A DNA stretch of 8,097 nucleotides from assembly GCA_022576105.1 (NCBI GenBank), contig JACZRM010000070.1, positions 1 through 8,097 of the forward strand, given 5' to 3'. How positions within the stretch are numbered: position 1 is the stretch's first letter; each line of letters starts with the position of its first letter. Origin of the DNA: Chloroflexota bacterium. Lineage in GTDB: Bacteria; Chloroflexota; Dehalococcoidia; UBA3495. The notes beneath the pieces were generated by a model. That model worked only from the letters and a program-made list of their open reading frames with translations. It ran no database searches and had not been told where the DNA came from. The translations under genes were made by a program, and so were the position numbers. Shown piece after piece: positions 1-5,706 of the stretch.

Positions 1-1287
1 CTCCATCCCGAGACGCAGCCCGACCTGGAACGGGACCTGATGATGCGATACCAGACCCAGTGGGTATCCCAGGCCGGTCTGGAGGGCCAGCAAGAAGAGT
101 GGACCTTCCGCATGATCAACACCAAGCGTCCCCTGCAGGAAAAAATTACCCTCTTCTGGCACGGAATATTGTGCACCGGTCACGCCAAGTGCGAGTACCC
201 CAAGCAGCAGCAGATCGAGTTTGACATGTTCCGCAACCAGGGCCTGGGCAGCTTCCGGGACCTGCTTCAGGGACTGGCCAAAGATCCGGCAATGGTGTTC
301 TTCCTGGACAACTGCATGAGCCACAAGGGCGCAATCAACGAGAACTGGGGCCGGGAGTTGCTGGAGTTGTTCGCCATGGGCGTGGGTATGGACGGCGAAG
401 ATAATTACTCCGAGGAGGACGTCAAGGAGGCAGCCCGGGCTTTCACCGGCTGGACCGTGACCAACTCCATACCTCGCTATCCCTATGGCAAGTACGAAGC
501 CAAGTTTATGTACGACCCCAACGACCATGACGAAGAGGAAAAGACTTTCTTGGGAGAAACTGGGAACCTCAACGGGGAGGACATCGTTGACATTATCGTC
601 AAGCAGCCCTCCTGCGCCCGGTTCATCGCCCGTCACCTGTACAACTTCTTCGTAGCCGACGAGCCTCAAGTGCCCGCCTGGAAAGACACGCCGCCCCGAG
701 ACCCGGAGGCGGTCAAGATGCTGGAAGACGAGTACTTCCGGTCCAATTATGACATCCGCTCAATGTTGCGGGTGCTATTCAACTCCGACTTCTTCAAGAA
801 CGCCCGATTCGCCAAGGTAAAAAGCCCGGCTGAGACCGTGGTCAGCACCATGCGGTTGGTCGGCGATTTTACCGCCCCCAAGCCCGGACTGAATGCCCTG
901 GCCTTGACAATTCGCTATATGGGTCAGGACCTGATGAACCCGCCGACGGTGGAAGGTTGGCATACCGGCAAAGAATGGATCGACAGCGGGTCCCTGGTAG
1001 AGCGGATCAACTTCACCGCCGACCAGGTGGGCAACACCAGCCTCCCCGGTGTCCGTTCAATAATAAATAACTTGACTTCCCGGGGCCCGGTCCTGTCTGC
1101 GGAGGGCCTGGTAGACGGCTGTCTAGATATGCTGGGCGCTTATGAACTTGCCGATGAAACCCGCACCCAGTTGCTGGCCCTGGCCGAGAGCGAAGGCGAA
1201 GTTCGCACTGGGACCAAGGAATTTGACGGTCGAGTCGGCCAAATGCTCCAGTCAATAGTTGCTACCACCGAGTACCTGTTCGCCTAG
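1..1287 (+). CDS. DUF1800 family protein (5' end outside window)
   Basis: The frame is open from the first base to the TAG at 1285-1287, so the true start lies upstream; 428 residues are visible. In order they show the family hallmarks: an FWHG segment (visible residues 52-55), the stretch ENWGRELLELFAMG (about 114-127), AARAFTGWTV (144-153), an FIARHLYNFF segment (about 208-217), KSPAE with a following hydrophobic helix, and a C-terminal MGQDLMNPPTVEGW block (about 307-320). These match DUF1800 as I know it, a large alpha-helical bacterial family of unsettled function, usually about 450-550 residues, so roughly the first 50-100 residues are missing and any signal peptide cannot be judged. 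The next gene is a DUF1501 protein, the usual partner of this family, about 110 bases downstream on the same strand, which supports both calls and suggests one transcript. The exact function is unknown. Confidence 0.9.
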   Translation, partial: LHPETQPDLERDLMMRYQTQWVSQAGLEGQQEEWTFRMINTKRPLQEKITLFWHGILCTGHAKCEYPKQQQIEFDMFRNQGLGSFRDLLQGLAKDPAMVFFLDNCMSHKGAINENWGRELLELFAMGVGMDGEDNYSEEDVKEAARAFTGWTVTNSIPRYPYGKYEAKFMYDPNDHDEEEKTFLGETGNLNGEDIVDIIVKQPSCARFIARHLYNFFVADEPQVPAWKDTPPRDPEAVKMLEDEYFRSNYDIRSMLRVLFNSDFFKNARFAKVKSPAETVVSTMRLVGDFTAPKPGLNALALTIRYMGQDLMNPPTVEGWHTGKEWIDSGSLVERINFTADQVGNTSLPGVRSIINNLTSRGPVLSAEGLVDGCLDMLGAYELADETRTQLLALAESEGEVRTGTKEFDGRVGQMLQSIVATTEYLFA

Positions 1288-1385
1288 TTTGAGCCCTCAA
1301 CTCGCCGCCTTCAGCGTTCGACCACCTCATCAGATGGGGTCAAAAACCGAAGAGATGAACACTGACCGCGAGCAGCCAAATGAAG

Positions 1386-1391
1386 AAGGAG
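1386..1391 (+). promoter_or_regulatory. Ribosome binding site that sets the DUF1501 start
   Basis: AAGGAG lies six bases before the ATG at 1398. The in-frame ATG at 1380 sits directly upstream of this Shine-Dalgarno motif and has no such motif of its own, so 1398 is the better start. Confidence 0.7.
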
Positions 1392-1397
1392 AGAGTC

Positions 1398-2531
1398 ATG
1401 ACTTCAACTAAGAAAGACCCGGTGTTGGTGGTGCTCCAGTTGTCGGGAGGCAACGACGCCCTCAACACCGTAATTCCTTACGGCGACCCCAAATACTACG
1501 ACAACCGTCAGACCGTAAGAATTGCCGAAAACCAGGTGCTGCCGATTAACGACTCCGTTGGGTTTAACCCGACGATGGGGCCGGTTAAGCGCCTCTACGA
1601 CGAAGGCAAGGTGGCGGTGATCCAGGGAATCGGTTATCCCTCTCCCAGCCGCTCCCACTTCCGATCGATGGACATCTGGCACACCTGCGAGCCGGACAAA
1701 GTCGGCGATGAAGGCTGGCTGGGCCGTACCATTCGCGACCTGGACCCCACCAAACAAAACGTCTTGACCGGCGTAAACTTTGGTCGGGGCCTCCCCAGGG
1801 CGTTGGCCGTCGCCGGTGTGCCGGTGGCCTCGGTGGGCAACCTGGAGACCTACGGCGTCTTGACCGGCATTGAGGCCGCAGACCAGCGGGAAAAGGCCCT
1901 GGATGTTTTCTCCCGAGTCTACGCTCCCATGATCGGCAAAGGCCCGGTGCTGGACTATTTCGCCAATACCGGCCTGGATGCTTTGAAGGGCGCCGATATT
2001 CTAAGCACCGCTCCCCAGAAGTATTCCTCCACGGTGGAGTACGGCGGCGACGACGTGGCCCAGTACATGAGGAACATTGCCCAGACCCATCTGGCCGAAC
2101 TGGGCACGCGCGTTTTCTATACCACGGCGCCCTACAACAGCTTCGACACTCACGCTGGCGAATTGGTCAACCACACCCGCCTGTGGACCGAGACCTCCAA
2201 CGCCATTGCCGATTTCTACGACGACTTGAAGGAACACGATGCCAGCGACAACGTGCTGCTCTTAGTATTCACCGAGTTCGGCCGCCGGGTGCATGACAAC
2301 GGCTCCGGCACCGACCACGGCTCGGGCGGATTAGCCTTTGTTATCGGCGATGCCGTCAAGGGTGGATTGTACGGAGAGTATCCTTCCCTGGACGAGAACA
2401 AGCTGCTGGAAGGCGACCTGCACTTCAACAATGACTTCCGCGGTCTGTACTCAACTCTCCTGGAGAAGTGGCTGGGGCTGGATGCCCAGCCCATCGTAAA
2501 CGGCAGCTTTGAGCAGATGGCCTTCATCTGA
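1398..2531 (+). CDS. DUF1501 family protein (sulfatase/phosphatase-like fold)
   Basis: 377 residues from the ATG at 1398. Family motifs in order: LSGGNDALNTVIPY near the N-terminus (residues 15-28), SRSHFRSMDIWHT (84-96), FDTHAGE (249-255), TEFGRRVHDNGSGTDHG (292-308) followed by GGLAFVIGD, and a C-terminal FRGLYSTLLEKWLG segment. DUF1501 proteins are related to the alkaline phosphatase/sulfatase superfamily; the Asp/His-rich FDTHAG and GTDHG motifs are the likely metal-site region, but no substrate is established. Many family members carry a Tat signal with a twin arginine; here the conserved core starts within about eight residues of the Met, so the protein looks cytoplasmic unless exported with a partner. 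It follows the DUF1800 gene on the same strand, the standard pairing. An alternative start at 1380 would add six residues. Confidence 0.92.
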   Translation: MTSTKKDPVLVVLQLSGGNDALNTVIPYGDPKYYDNRQTVRIAENQVLPINDSVGFNPTMGPVKRLYDEGKVAVIQGIGYPSPSRSHFRSMDIWHTCEPDKVGDEGWLGRTIRDLDPTKQNVLTGVNFGRGLPRALAVAGVPVASVGNLETYGVLTGIEAADQREKALDVFSRVYAPMIGKGPVLDYFANTGLDALKGADILSTAPQKYSSTVEYGGDDVAQYMRNIAQTHLAELGTRVFYTTAPYNSFDTHAGELVNHTRLWTETSNAIADFYDDLKEHDASDNVLLLVFTEFGRRVHDNGSGTDHGSGGLAFVIGDAVKGGLYGEYPSLDENKLLEGDLHFNNDFRGLYSTLLEKWLGLDAQPIVNGSFEQMAFI

Positions 2532-2540
2532 GATAGATAA

Positions 2541-2567
2541 TTGGGGCGGGTCTTGTATCTGCCCCAA
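2541..2567 (+). terminator. Hairpin after the DUF1501 gene, possible terminator
   Basis: TTGGGGCGG (2541-2549) pairs with CTGCCCCAA (2559-2567) through nine positions with one G-U wobble and a nine-base loop, starting nine bases after the stop codon. No T-tract follows, so it may be an mRNA-stabilising or weak terminator structure rather than a standard intrinsic terminator. Confidence 0.45.
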
Positions 2568-2611
2568 TGGGCATTAGACGCCGTTATGGCCAGGGATAAC
2601 CTACACTTTGT

Positions 2612-2617
2612 GAGGTG
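2612..2617 (+). promoter_or_regulatory. Ribosome binding site of the NHL gene
   Basis: GAGGTG precedes the ATG at 2621 (GAGG to ATG is five bases). The GTG at 2615 is in frame but is part of this Shine-Dalgarno motif, so the ATG is preferred. Confidence 0.6.
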
Positions 2618-2620
2618 AAA

Positions 2621-3649
2621 ATGACTACCCAGATTTCCCACGTAAATTTGCAGTACAGCCACACAATCGGCCGTGGCGAGCAGTTCGGCCCTGGATTCTC
2701 CTACCCCATTTTTATGGCCAGGGGTGAGGAAGACCAGATGTACGTGCTCTGCCGCACCACCGAGTACCGCCCCGAAGGAACCAGGATCGCCGTCTGCACC
2801 GTGGACGAGGAATACATCACGGCCTTCGCCCGAGGCGTCCCCCAGCAAGGACCCCATGAGTACAATTTTGACGATGGCTCCATGGTCTGGCCCACCGCCA
2901 TCGCCTTTGACCAGGACTGGAACGTTTACGTGGCCGATGAGTGGCTCAACCGGATCTCCATTTTCAGCAAGGACGGAGAGTACCTCCGCAAATGGGAAGA
3001 GAAGACCGGCAGCGGCGACGGCGAACTGAATCGCCCCTCGGGACTGGTCTTTGATAAAGACGATAACCTCTACATCGTGGACAGCCTAAATAACCGGGTT
3101 CAAAAGTTCACCAAAGACGGCAAATTCCTGAGCAAGTTCGGCAGCGAGGGCAGTGGCGACGGCGAGTTTAATATGCCCTGGGGCATCACCATTGACCATG
3201 ACGGCAATCTATTCGTGGCCGACTGGCGCAACGACCGCATTCAAAAATTCACTCCCGACGGCAAGTTCCTGATGAAAATTGGCACCTCCGGCTCTGGTGA
3301 AGGGGAGCTTAGCCGCCCCACCGGCGTGGCTGTCGATAAGGAAGGAATCATCTACGTCGCCGACTGGATGAACGACCGGCTGCAGGTCTTTGATGCCGAC
3401 GGTTCCTATGTCCTCACCAAAACCGGCGATGCGGGCGTCTCCAAGTGGGGGAAGGACAAGCTGGACGCTAATCCGGAAATGTGGGGGGAGCGGCAGCGCG
3501 CCCAGGGCCTGGAACGGGAGAAAGATTTCTGGGGACCGACCGGCGTCACCGTTGACGACGACAACCGGGTATTCATTTGCGAATCGGCGCGGAACCGCAT
3601 TCAAGTTTACCGCAAGCAGGACCCGGTCTTCGCCGGCCCCCGTTTGTAA
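2621..3649 (+). CDS. NHL-repeat beta-propeller protein
   Basis: 342 residues from the ATG at 2621. Five clear NHL repeats are visible at about residues 90-118, 138-166, 186-212, 232-258 and 306-332, each with a P-x-G/A-hydrophobic-x-hydrophobic-D opening, a central YVAD/YIVD/FVAD-type strand and an N-R-hydrophobic-Q-hydrophobic-F ending. A divergent blade around residues 28-60 would give six blades, the usual closed NHL propeller. Blades are joined by Gly-rich linkers of near-identical form (SGDGEL, SGDGEF, SGEGEL). The gap before the last repeat is longer than the others, carrying a charged insert at about 262-304. No signal peptide or membrane segment is seen, so it is probably cytoplasmic. 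NHL propellers are binding scaffolds or, in some families, enzymes such as lyases and lactonases; the sequence alone does not choose between these. It lies 89 bases after the DUF1501 gene on the same strand. Confidence 0.9.
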   Translation: MTTQISHVNLQYSHTIGRGEQFGPGFSYPIFMARGEEDQMYVLCRTTEYRPEGTRIAVCTVDEEYITAFARGVPQQGPHEYNFDDGSMVWPTAIAFDQDWNVYVADEWLNRISIFSKDGEYLRKWEEKTGSGDGELNRPSGLVFDKDDNLYIVDSLNNRVQKFTKDGKFLSKFGSEGSGDGEFNMPWGITIDHDGNLFVADWRNDRIQKFTPDGKFLMKIGTSGSGEGELSRPTGVAVDKEGIIYVADWMNDRLQVFDADGSYVLTKTGDAGVSKWGKDKLDANPEMWGERQRAQGLEREKDFWGPTGVTVDDDNRVFICESARNRIQVYRKQDPVFAGPRL

Positions 3650-3682
3650 GTGACCTCTATTCCTTAGTAGACTGAGATGTCG

Positions 3683-3710
3683 GTAGGGCCTCGATGCATC
3701 GGGGCCCTAC
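3683..3710 (+). terminator. Strong GTAGGGCC hairpin between the NHL and mqnA-like genes
   Basis: GTAGGGCCTCGA (3683-3694) pairs with TCGGGGCCCTAC (3699-3710) over twelve positions with a single T-G wobble and a four-base TGCA loop. It starts 34 bases after the NHL stop. There is no T-tract afterwards, so it may be a bidirectional terminator, an mRNA end-protecting structure or a copy of a dispersed short palindromic repeat. GTAGGG...CCCTAC hairpins recur in Chloroflexota genomes as I recall them, but only one is present here. Confidence 0.55.
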
Positions 3711-3729
3711 TCTAATGTGGTGCAGATCT

Positions 3730-4479
3730 ATGGCAATAAAAGTTGGCCGCGTCCCCTATGTAAGTTGTGAGCCGTTTTACTTTGATATGCAACGCCGGGG
3801 CATTGAGTTGCACGACCGGTTCCCCAGCGCGCTATCGCAGGCAGCCGAAAATGGGGAGATTGACGCTGGACCGATACCCTTGATTGATTGTTATCGAATG
3901 GAAGACCGCTTCCGCCCGCTGTCTGGATTTTGCCTGGCCACGGCTAATAAGGCCGGCAGCGTTATTCTGCACAGCACCAGGCCCATCCAGGAATTAAACG
4001 GCGCGCGCATCGGGATAACTGAAGAAGCCTCCACGGCCTTCCGGCTGCTGCAAGTCCTACTGACCACCAAACACCAGGTTACGCCGGAGGCTTACGTTTC
4101 GCCTGAAGAACCCCACGAGGCCGTCCTTTTCATTGGCAACCAGGGCCTCCGTAACCGTCGAGGCATGCCGGGCTTTGCCCATACCTACGACCTGGGAGAG
4201 GAGTGGAACCAGTGGACTGGCTTACCCTTTGTCTTCGCCCGGTGGATCGTCCGAAATGACCTGGAGCGCCAGGACGCGGTCTTGCTGGAAGACACTTTAT
4301 TTGTCGGATTGCAGGACTGGGCGGACGGTCTGTTTCATCTAGCCGAGCCCCGCGACCGGGTGCGGTTGCATCCCCAGGACCTTCTGGAGTATACCCAGGG
4401 TCTCCGGTACTTTATCGGCGCTCCGGAGCAGAAGGCGATGGACCTGTTTCGTAAGTACGTGGAGGAGCTCAACCTTTAG
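3730..4479 (+). CDS. mqnA: MqnA-family protein (chorismate dehydratase-like), possibly divergent paralogue
   Basis: 249 residues from the ATG at 3730. Earlier in-frame codons (3694, 3715) lie within or just after the 3683-3710 hairpin and the family N-terminus (hydrophobic-G-R-x-x-Y) begins here; the Shine-Dalgarno (GGTG near 3719-3722) is weak. MqnA removes water from chorismate to give 3-enolpyruvylbenzoate, the first step of the futalosine route to menaquinone, in the cytoplasm. Features seen: VGRVPYVSCEPFYF (residues 5-18), GEIDAGPIPLIDCY (42-55), GARIGITEEASTAF (91-104), AVLFIGNQGL (131-140) and the diagnostic DLGEEWNQWTGLPFVFARW (154-172). The fold is that of periplasmic-binding-like MqnA/MqnD proteins. 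Odd points: Ser12 stands where canonical MqnA has an Asn, and the usual S-A-T-S motif reads A-S-T-A. No other menaquinone gene is in the window. It could therefore be a true MqnA variant or a paralogue with another ligand. Family membership is fairly certain; the reaction is not. Confidence 0.75.
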   Translation: MAIKVGRVPYVSCEPFYFDMQRRGIELHDRFPSALSQAAENGEIDAGPIPLIDCYRMEDRFRPLSGFCLATANKAGSVILHSTRPIQELNGARIGITEEASTAFRLLQVLLTTKHQVTPEAYVSPEEPHEAVLFIGNQGLRNRRGMPGFAHTYDLGEEWNQWTGLPFVFARWIVRNDLERQDAVLLEDTLFVGLQDWADGLFHLAEPRDRVRLHPQDLLEYTQGLRYFIGAPEQKAMDLFRKYVEELNL

Positions 4480-4607
4480 ACCACCGAGTATCTGGGCCCC
4501 GGCTGCGCAACAATAAATTAGGCGCGAAGCAGTTTCTCCATGCGATGCCTATTTCCCATCATGCAATCGGGCAGTCCAGCCGACTGCGGCCTTGTATCTA
4601 GCCGGTC

Positions 4608-4647
4608 TTGTTCCAATAGCCGGGATTAGGGCTCACTTTTGGAACAA
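4608..4647. repeat. Perfect 9-bp inverted repeat
   Basis: TTGTTCCAA (4608-4616) and its exact complement TTGGAACAA (4639-4647) flank 22 bases. It is the only perfect pair of this length I noticed in the region and could form a hairpin just upstream of the palindromic repeat block. The right arm overlaps the left copy of the 10-bp direct repeat. Confidence 0.6.
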
Positions 4648-4660
4648 TTGTAGGATGCCC

Positions 4661-4809
4661 TTCGACAGGCTTGTCCCTTCGATAAACTCAGGACAGGCTC
4701 TGAGCTTGCCGAAGTGGCTCAGGGCGATCCCTCGACAGGCTCGGGATGAGCGGGTTTTCATCCGTTCGTGGTGAGCGGGTTTTGGTCCGCTCGTGGTGAG
4801 CCTGTCGAA
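4661..4809. repeat. Palindromic TTCGACAGGC repeat block
   Basis: Outer arms TTCGACAGGC (4661-4670) and GCCTGTCGAA (4800-4809) are exact complements. Inside lie a second, imperfect inverted pair (4677-4691 with 4700-4714, 12 of 15 positions matching), another copy of the core as CTCGACAGGCTC (4731-4742) flanked by ATCCC and GGGAT, and a tandem duplication at 4748-4797. The core motif with CAGGACAGGCT and GAGCTTG-CGAAG variants matches a dispersed palindromic family that I recall from Dehalococcoidia-like and other environmental genomes, where it yields spurious open frames. It contains no protein gene. Confidence 0.75.
4748..4797. repeat. Two tandem 25-bp repeats, each a small hairpin
   Basis: Bases 4748-4772 and 4773-4797 align over 25 positions with three mismatches and begin GAGCGGGTTTT. 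In the second unit GAGCGG (4773-4778) pairs with CCGCTC (4787-4792); in the first, GAGCGG pairs with CCGTTC through one wobble. One difference between the units thus falls in the stem yet keeps pairing. The next bases (GAGCC...) begin like a third unit before entering the outer arm of the block. Confidence 0.75.
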
Positions 4810-4909
4810 CCATGAGTGGGTGAAATTATTGGTCGGATTTTGGAACACAAGGTACTTGTGGAGCGAAACCTATCTAGCCCGTCAATAACCAGGGATAATT
4901 ACGGTGGTA

Positions 4910-5311
4910 CTAAGAAAGGGGAAGTTTCCGACCTTTTGCTTCCGCCAGGCACTGAGGACAGAGGTCCTCCGGGGGCAACTCTTTGGCGAACCATACGTTG
5001 TCGCTGACTATCCCGCAAAGGAACTCAGGCATTATCTCTTCCAACGCCGAACTGGTCAGCACCTCCACGTAGTGAATTTTGCCGGCCTTATCTTCGTCGG
5101 CCCACCACCATGGTGAGAACTCACGCCCCAGCTCAACCGCGGTGGCAATGCTGGTCCAACCCTCCTCGGGGAGTTCCACCACCCAGGCCAGACGGCCGTC
5201 GGGACTGGTTTCACGGTAGGCCTTCAACTCTCCGTCTTGTATGCACTGCCGGATGCTAGATGTGGACAGACGCAGGCGGAGCGCAGCTTCACGGATGGTT
5301 ACTCTTTCCAT
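4910..5311 (-). CDS. Small helix-turn-helix protein (MerR/excisionase-like) with Cys-rich tail
   Basis: 133 residues reading leftward from the ATG at 5311 to the TAG at 4910-4912. An AGGAG on the minus strand (plus-strand 5323-5327) lies eleven bases before that ATG, somewhat far but usable; a TTG seven codons upstream (5332) is in frame but has a Shine-Dalgarno only right against it. Residues 3-34 (VTIREAALRLRLSTSSIRQC onward, ending DGELKAYRE) form a typical winged HTH of the HTH_17/excisionase type, with the pattern of a MerR-like domain. The middle (about 41-72) is Trp-rich, including WWW at 68-70. The tail has Cys99 and a C-P-Q-C pair (118, 121), suggesting a possible metal site, although a clear fourth ligand is not obvious. 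It is divergent from the alpha/beta hydrolase and convergent with the MqnA-family gene. No integrase or phage gene is nearby, so a transcription-regulator role is more likely than excision. Confidence 0.78.
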   Translation of the reverse strand: MERVTIREAALRLRLSTSSIRQCIQDGELKAYRETSPDGRLAWVVELPEEGWTSIATAVELGREFSPWWWADEDKAGKIHYVEVLTSSALEEIMPEFLCGIVSDNVWFAKELPPEDLCPQCLAEAKGRKLPLS

Positions 5312-5535
5312 ATTTACGGCTTCTCCTGTCAATTTCCTTCGCCGGAAAGGTTCTCCAATGGCCAGGAGACTTAGCTACTGCACGAGGGGCAGGACTCTCA
5401 TCGGCAAGGGCTGTTGAAATTAAATCCCATCGCCGGGGAAGCTGGTCATCCTCGGACGCAGCCGGCAGTCGGACGCTCTGGGATATGGCGAACTATAAGA
5501 GGCCATCCCAGGCACGTCAACTACCCGCCAATATC

Positions 5536-5548
5536 CACTACTGTAGTG
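5536..5548. promoter_or_regulatory. 13-base palindrome, possible operator
   Basis: CACTACTGTAGTG is a perfect palindrome around a central base. It lies about 50 bases upstream of the hydrolase promoter and about 225 bases from the HTH start, so it could be a regulator-binding site. Only its symmetry supports this. Confidence 0.3.
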
Positions 5549-5599
5549 TCATAGGTTCTGATGCAGTCCATCCAGGCCAGTTATCCAGCGGTAGCTAAA

Positions 5600-5628
5600 T
5601 TGACAGACATCCAGGCAGCGGCTAGGAT
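5600..5628 (+). promoter_or_regulatory. Sigma70-type promoter for the alpha/beta hydrolase
   Basis: A perfect -35 box TTGACA (5600-5605) is followed after exactly 17 bases by TAGGAT (5623-5628), four of six matches to the -10 consensus. Transcription would begin near 5635, leaving a leader of about 70 bases before the ATG at 5707. Confidence 0.6.
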
Positions 5629-5695
5629 AGCGGCGAACGGCTCAGATTGGTACTTCCTAACGCCAAGTTGATGCCCGAATCAACTCCATGATTGG

Positions 5696-5702
5696 AAGGA
5701 GG
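5696..5702 (+). promoter_or_regulatory. Ribosome binding site of the hydrolase gene
   Basis: AAGGAGG ends four bases before the ATG at 5707. The in-frame TTG at 5692 lies upstream of and overlaps this region without its own site, so 5707 is the start. Confidence 0.7.
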
Positions 5703-5706
5703 GGTT

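Larger units (their letters stand above)
4637..4847. repeat. Repeat block bounded by 10-bp direct repeats, possible mini-element insertion
   Basis: TTTTGGAACA occurs at 4637-4646 and again at 4838-4847, bracketing the palindromic block. This resembles a target-site duplication of a small non-autonomous element about 190 bases long. However, the outer palindrome arms begin 14 bases inside the left copy and end 28 bases inside the right one, so the termini do not abut the direct repeats. By rough expectation a 10-base match between two points of a 400-base region has a several-percent chance of arising at random. Confidence 0.35.
4480..4909. other. Gene-free convergent intergenic region with repeat mosaic
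   Basis: 430 bases between the stop of the MqnA-family gene and the stop of the minus-strand HTH gene. Short open frames cross it on both strands, but they run through palindromic repeats, lack family resemblance and lack convincing ribosome sites, so I do not call genes. Bases 4480-4600 show nothing I can name; 4608-4847 hold the inverted, tandem and direct repeats listed separately; 4848-4909 show nothing further. Confidence 0.7.
5312..5706. other. Divergent intergenic region between HTH and hydrolase genes
   Basis: About 395 bases lie between the starts of two divergent genes, long for this window. Seen inside: an 8-base direct repeat TCGGACGC at 5452-5459 and 5469-5476 (17-base period), a 13-base palindrome at 5536-5548, and the promoter at 5600-5628 flanked by two CAGCGG copies (5586-5591 and 5616-5621). 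I see no tRNA cloverleaf and no convincing gene. A plus-strand open frame crosses 5260-5598 but has no family resemblance and overlaps the HTH gene. Confidence 0.6.

Noticed and set aside
1320..1341. Possible terminator hairpin between the DUF1800 and DUF1501 genes
   Set aside because: GACC/GGTC arms leave only four continuous pairs with internal mismatches; too weak to call.
2216..2857. Minus-strand 213-codon open frame across the DUF1501/NHL junction
   Set aside because: Antisense to two genes with clear family motifs and to a hairpin; no domain recognised.
4592..4848. Short open frames on both strands across the repeat block
   Set aside because: Their peptides are translations of the palindromic repeat (the minus-strand one has the recurrent A-C-P-E-F-I-E-G type string), with no ribosome site or family match.
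4480..4909. CRISPR array
   Set aside because: The repeats are palindromic or a simple two-copy tandem without spacers of regular length.
4816..5116. Plus-strand open frames overlapping the HTH gene
   Set aside because: They are antisense to a gene with a clear HTH domain and have no recognisable domain.
5260..5598. Plus-strand 112-codon open frame in the divergent region
   Set aside because: It overlaps the HTH start, has no Shine-Dalgarno and no family resemblance, and contains the repeats and palindrome.
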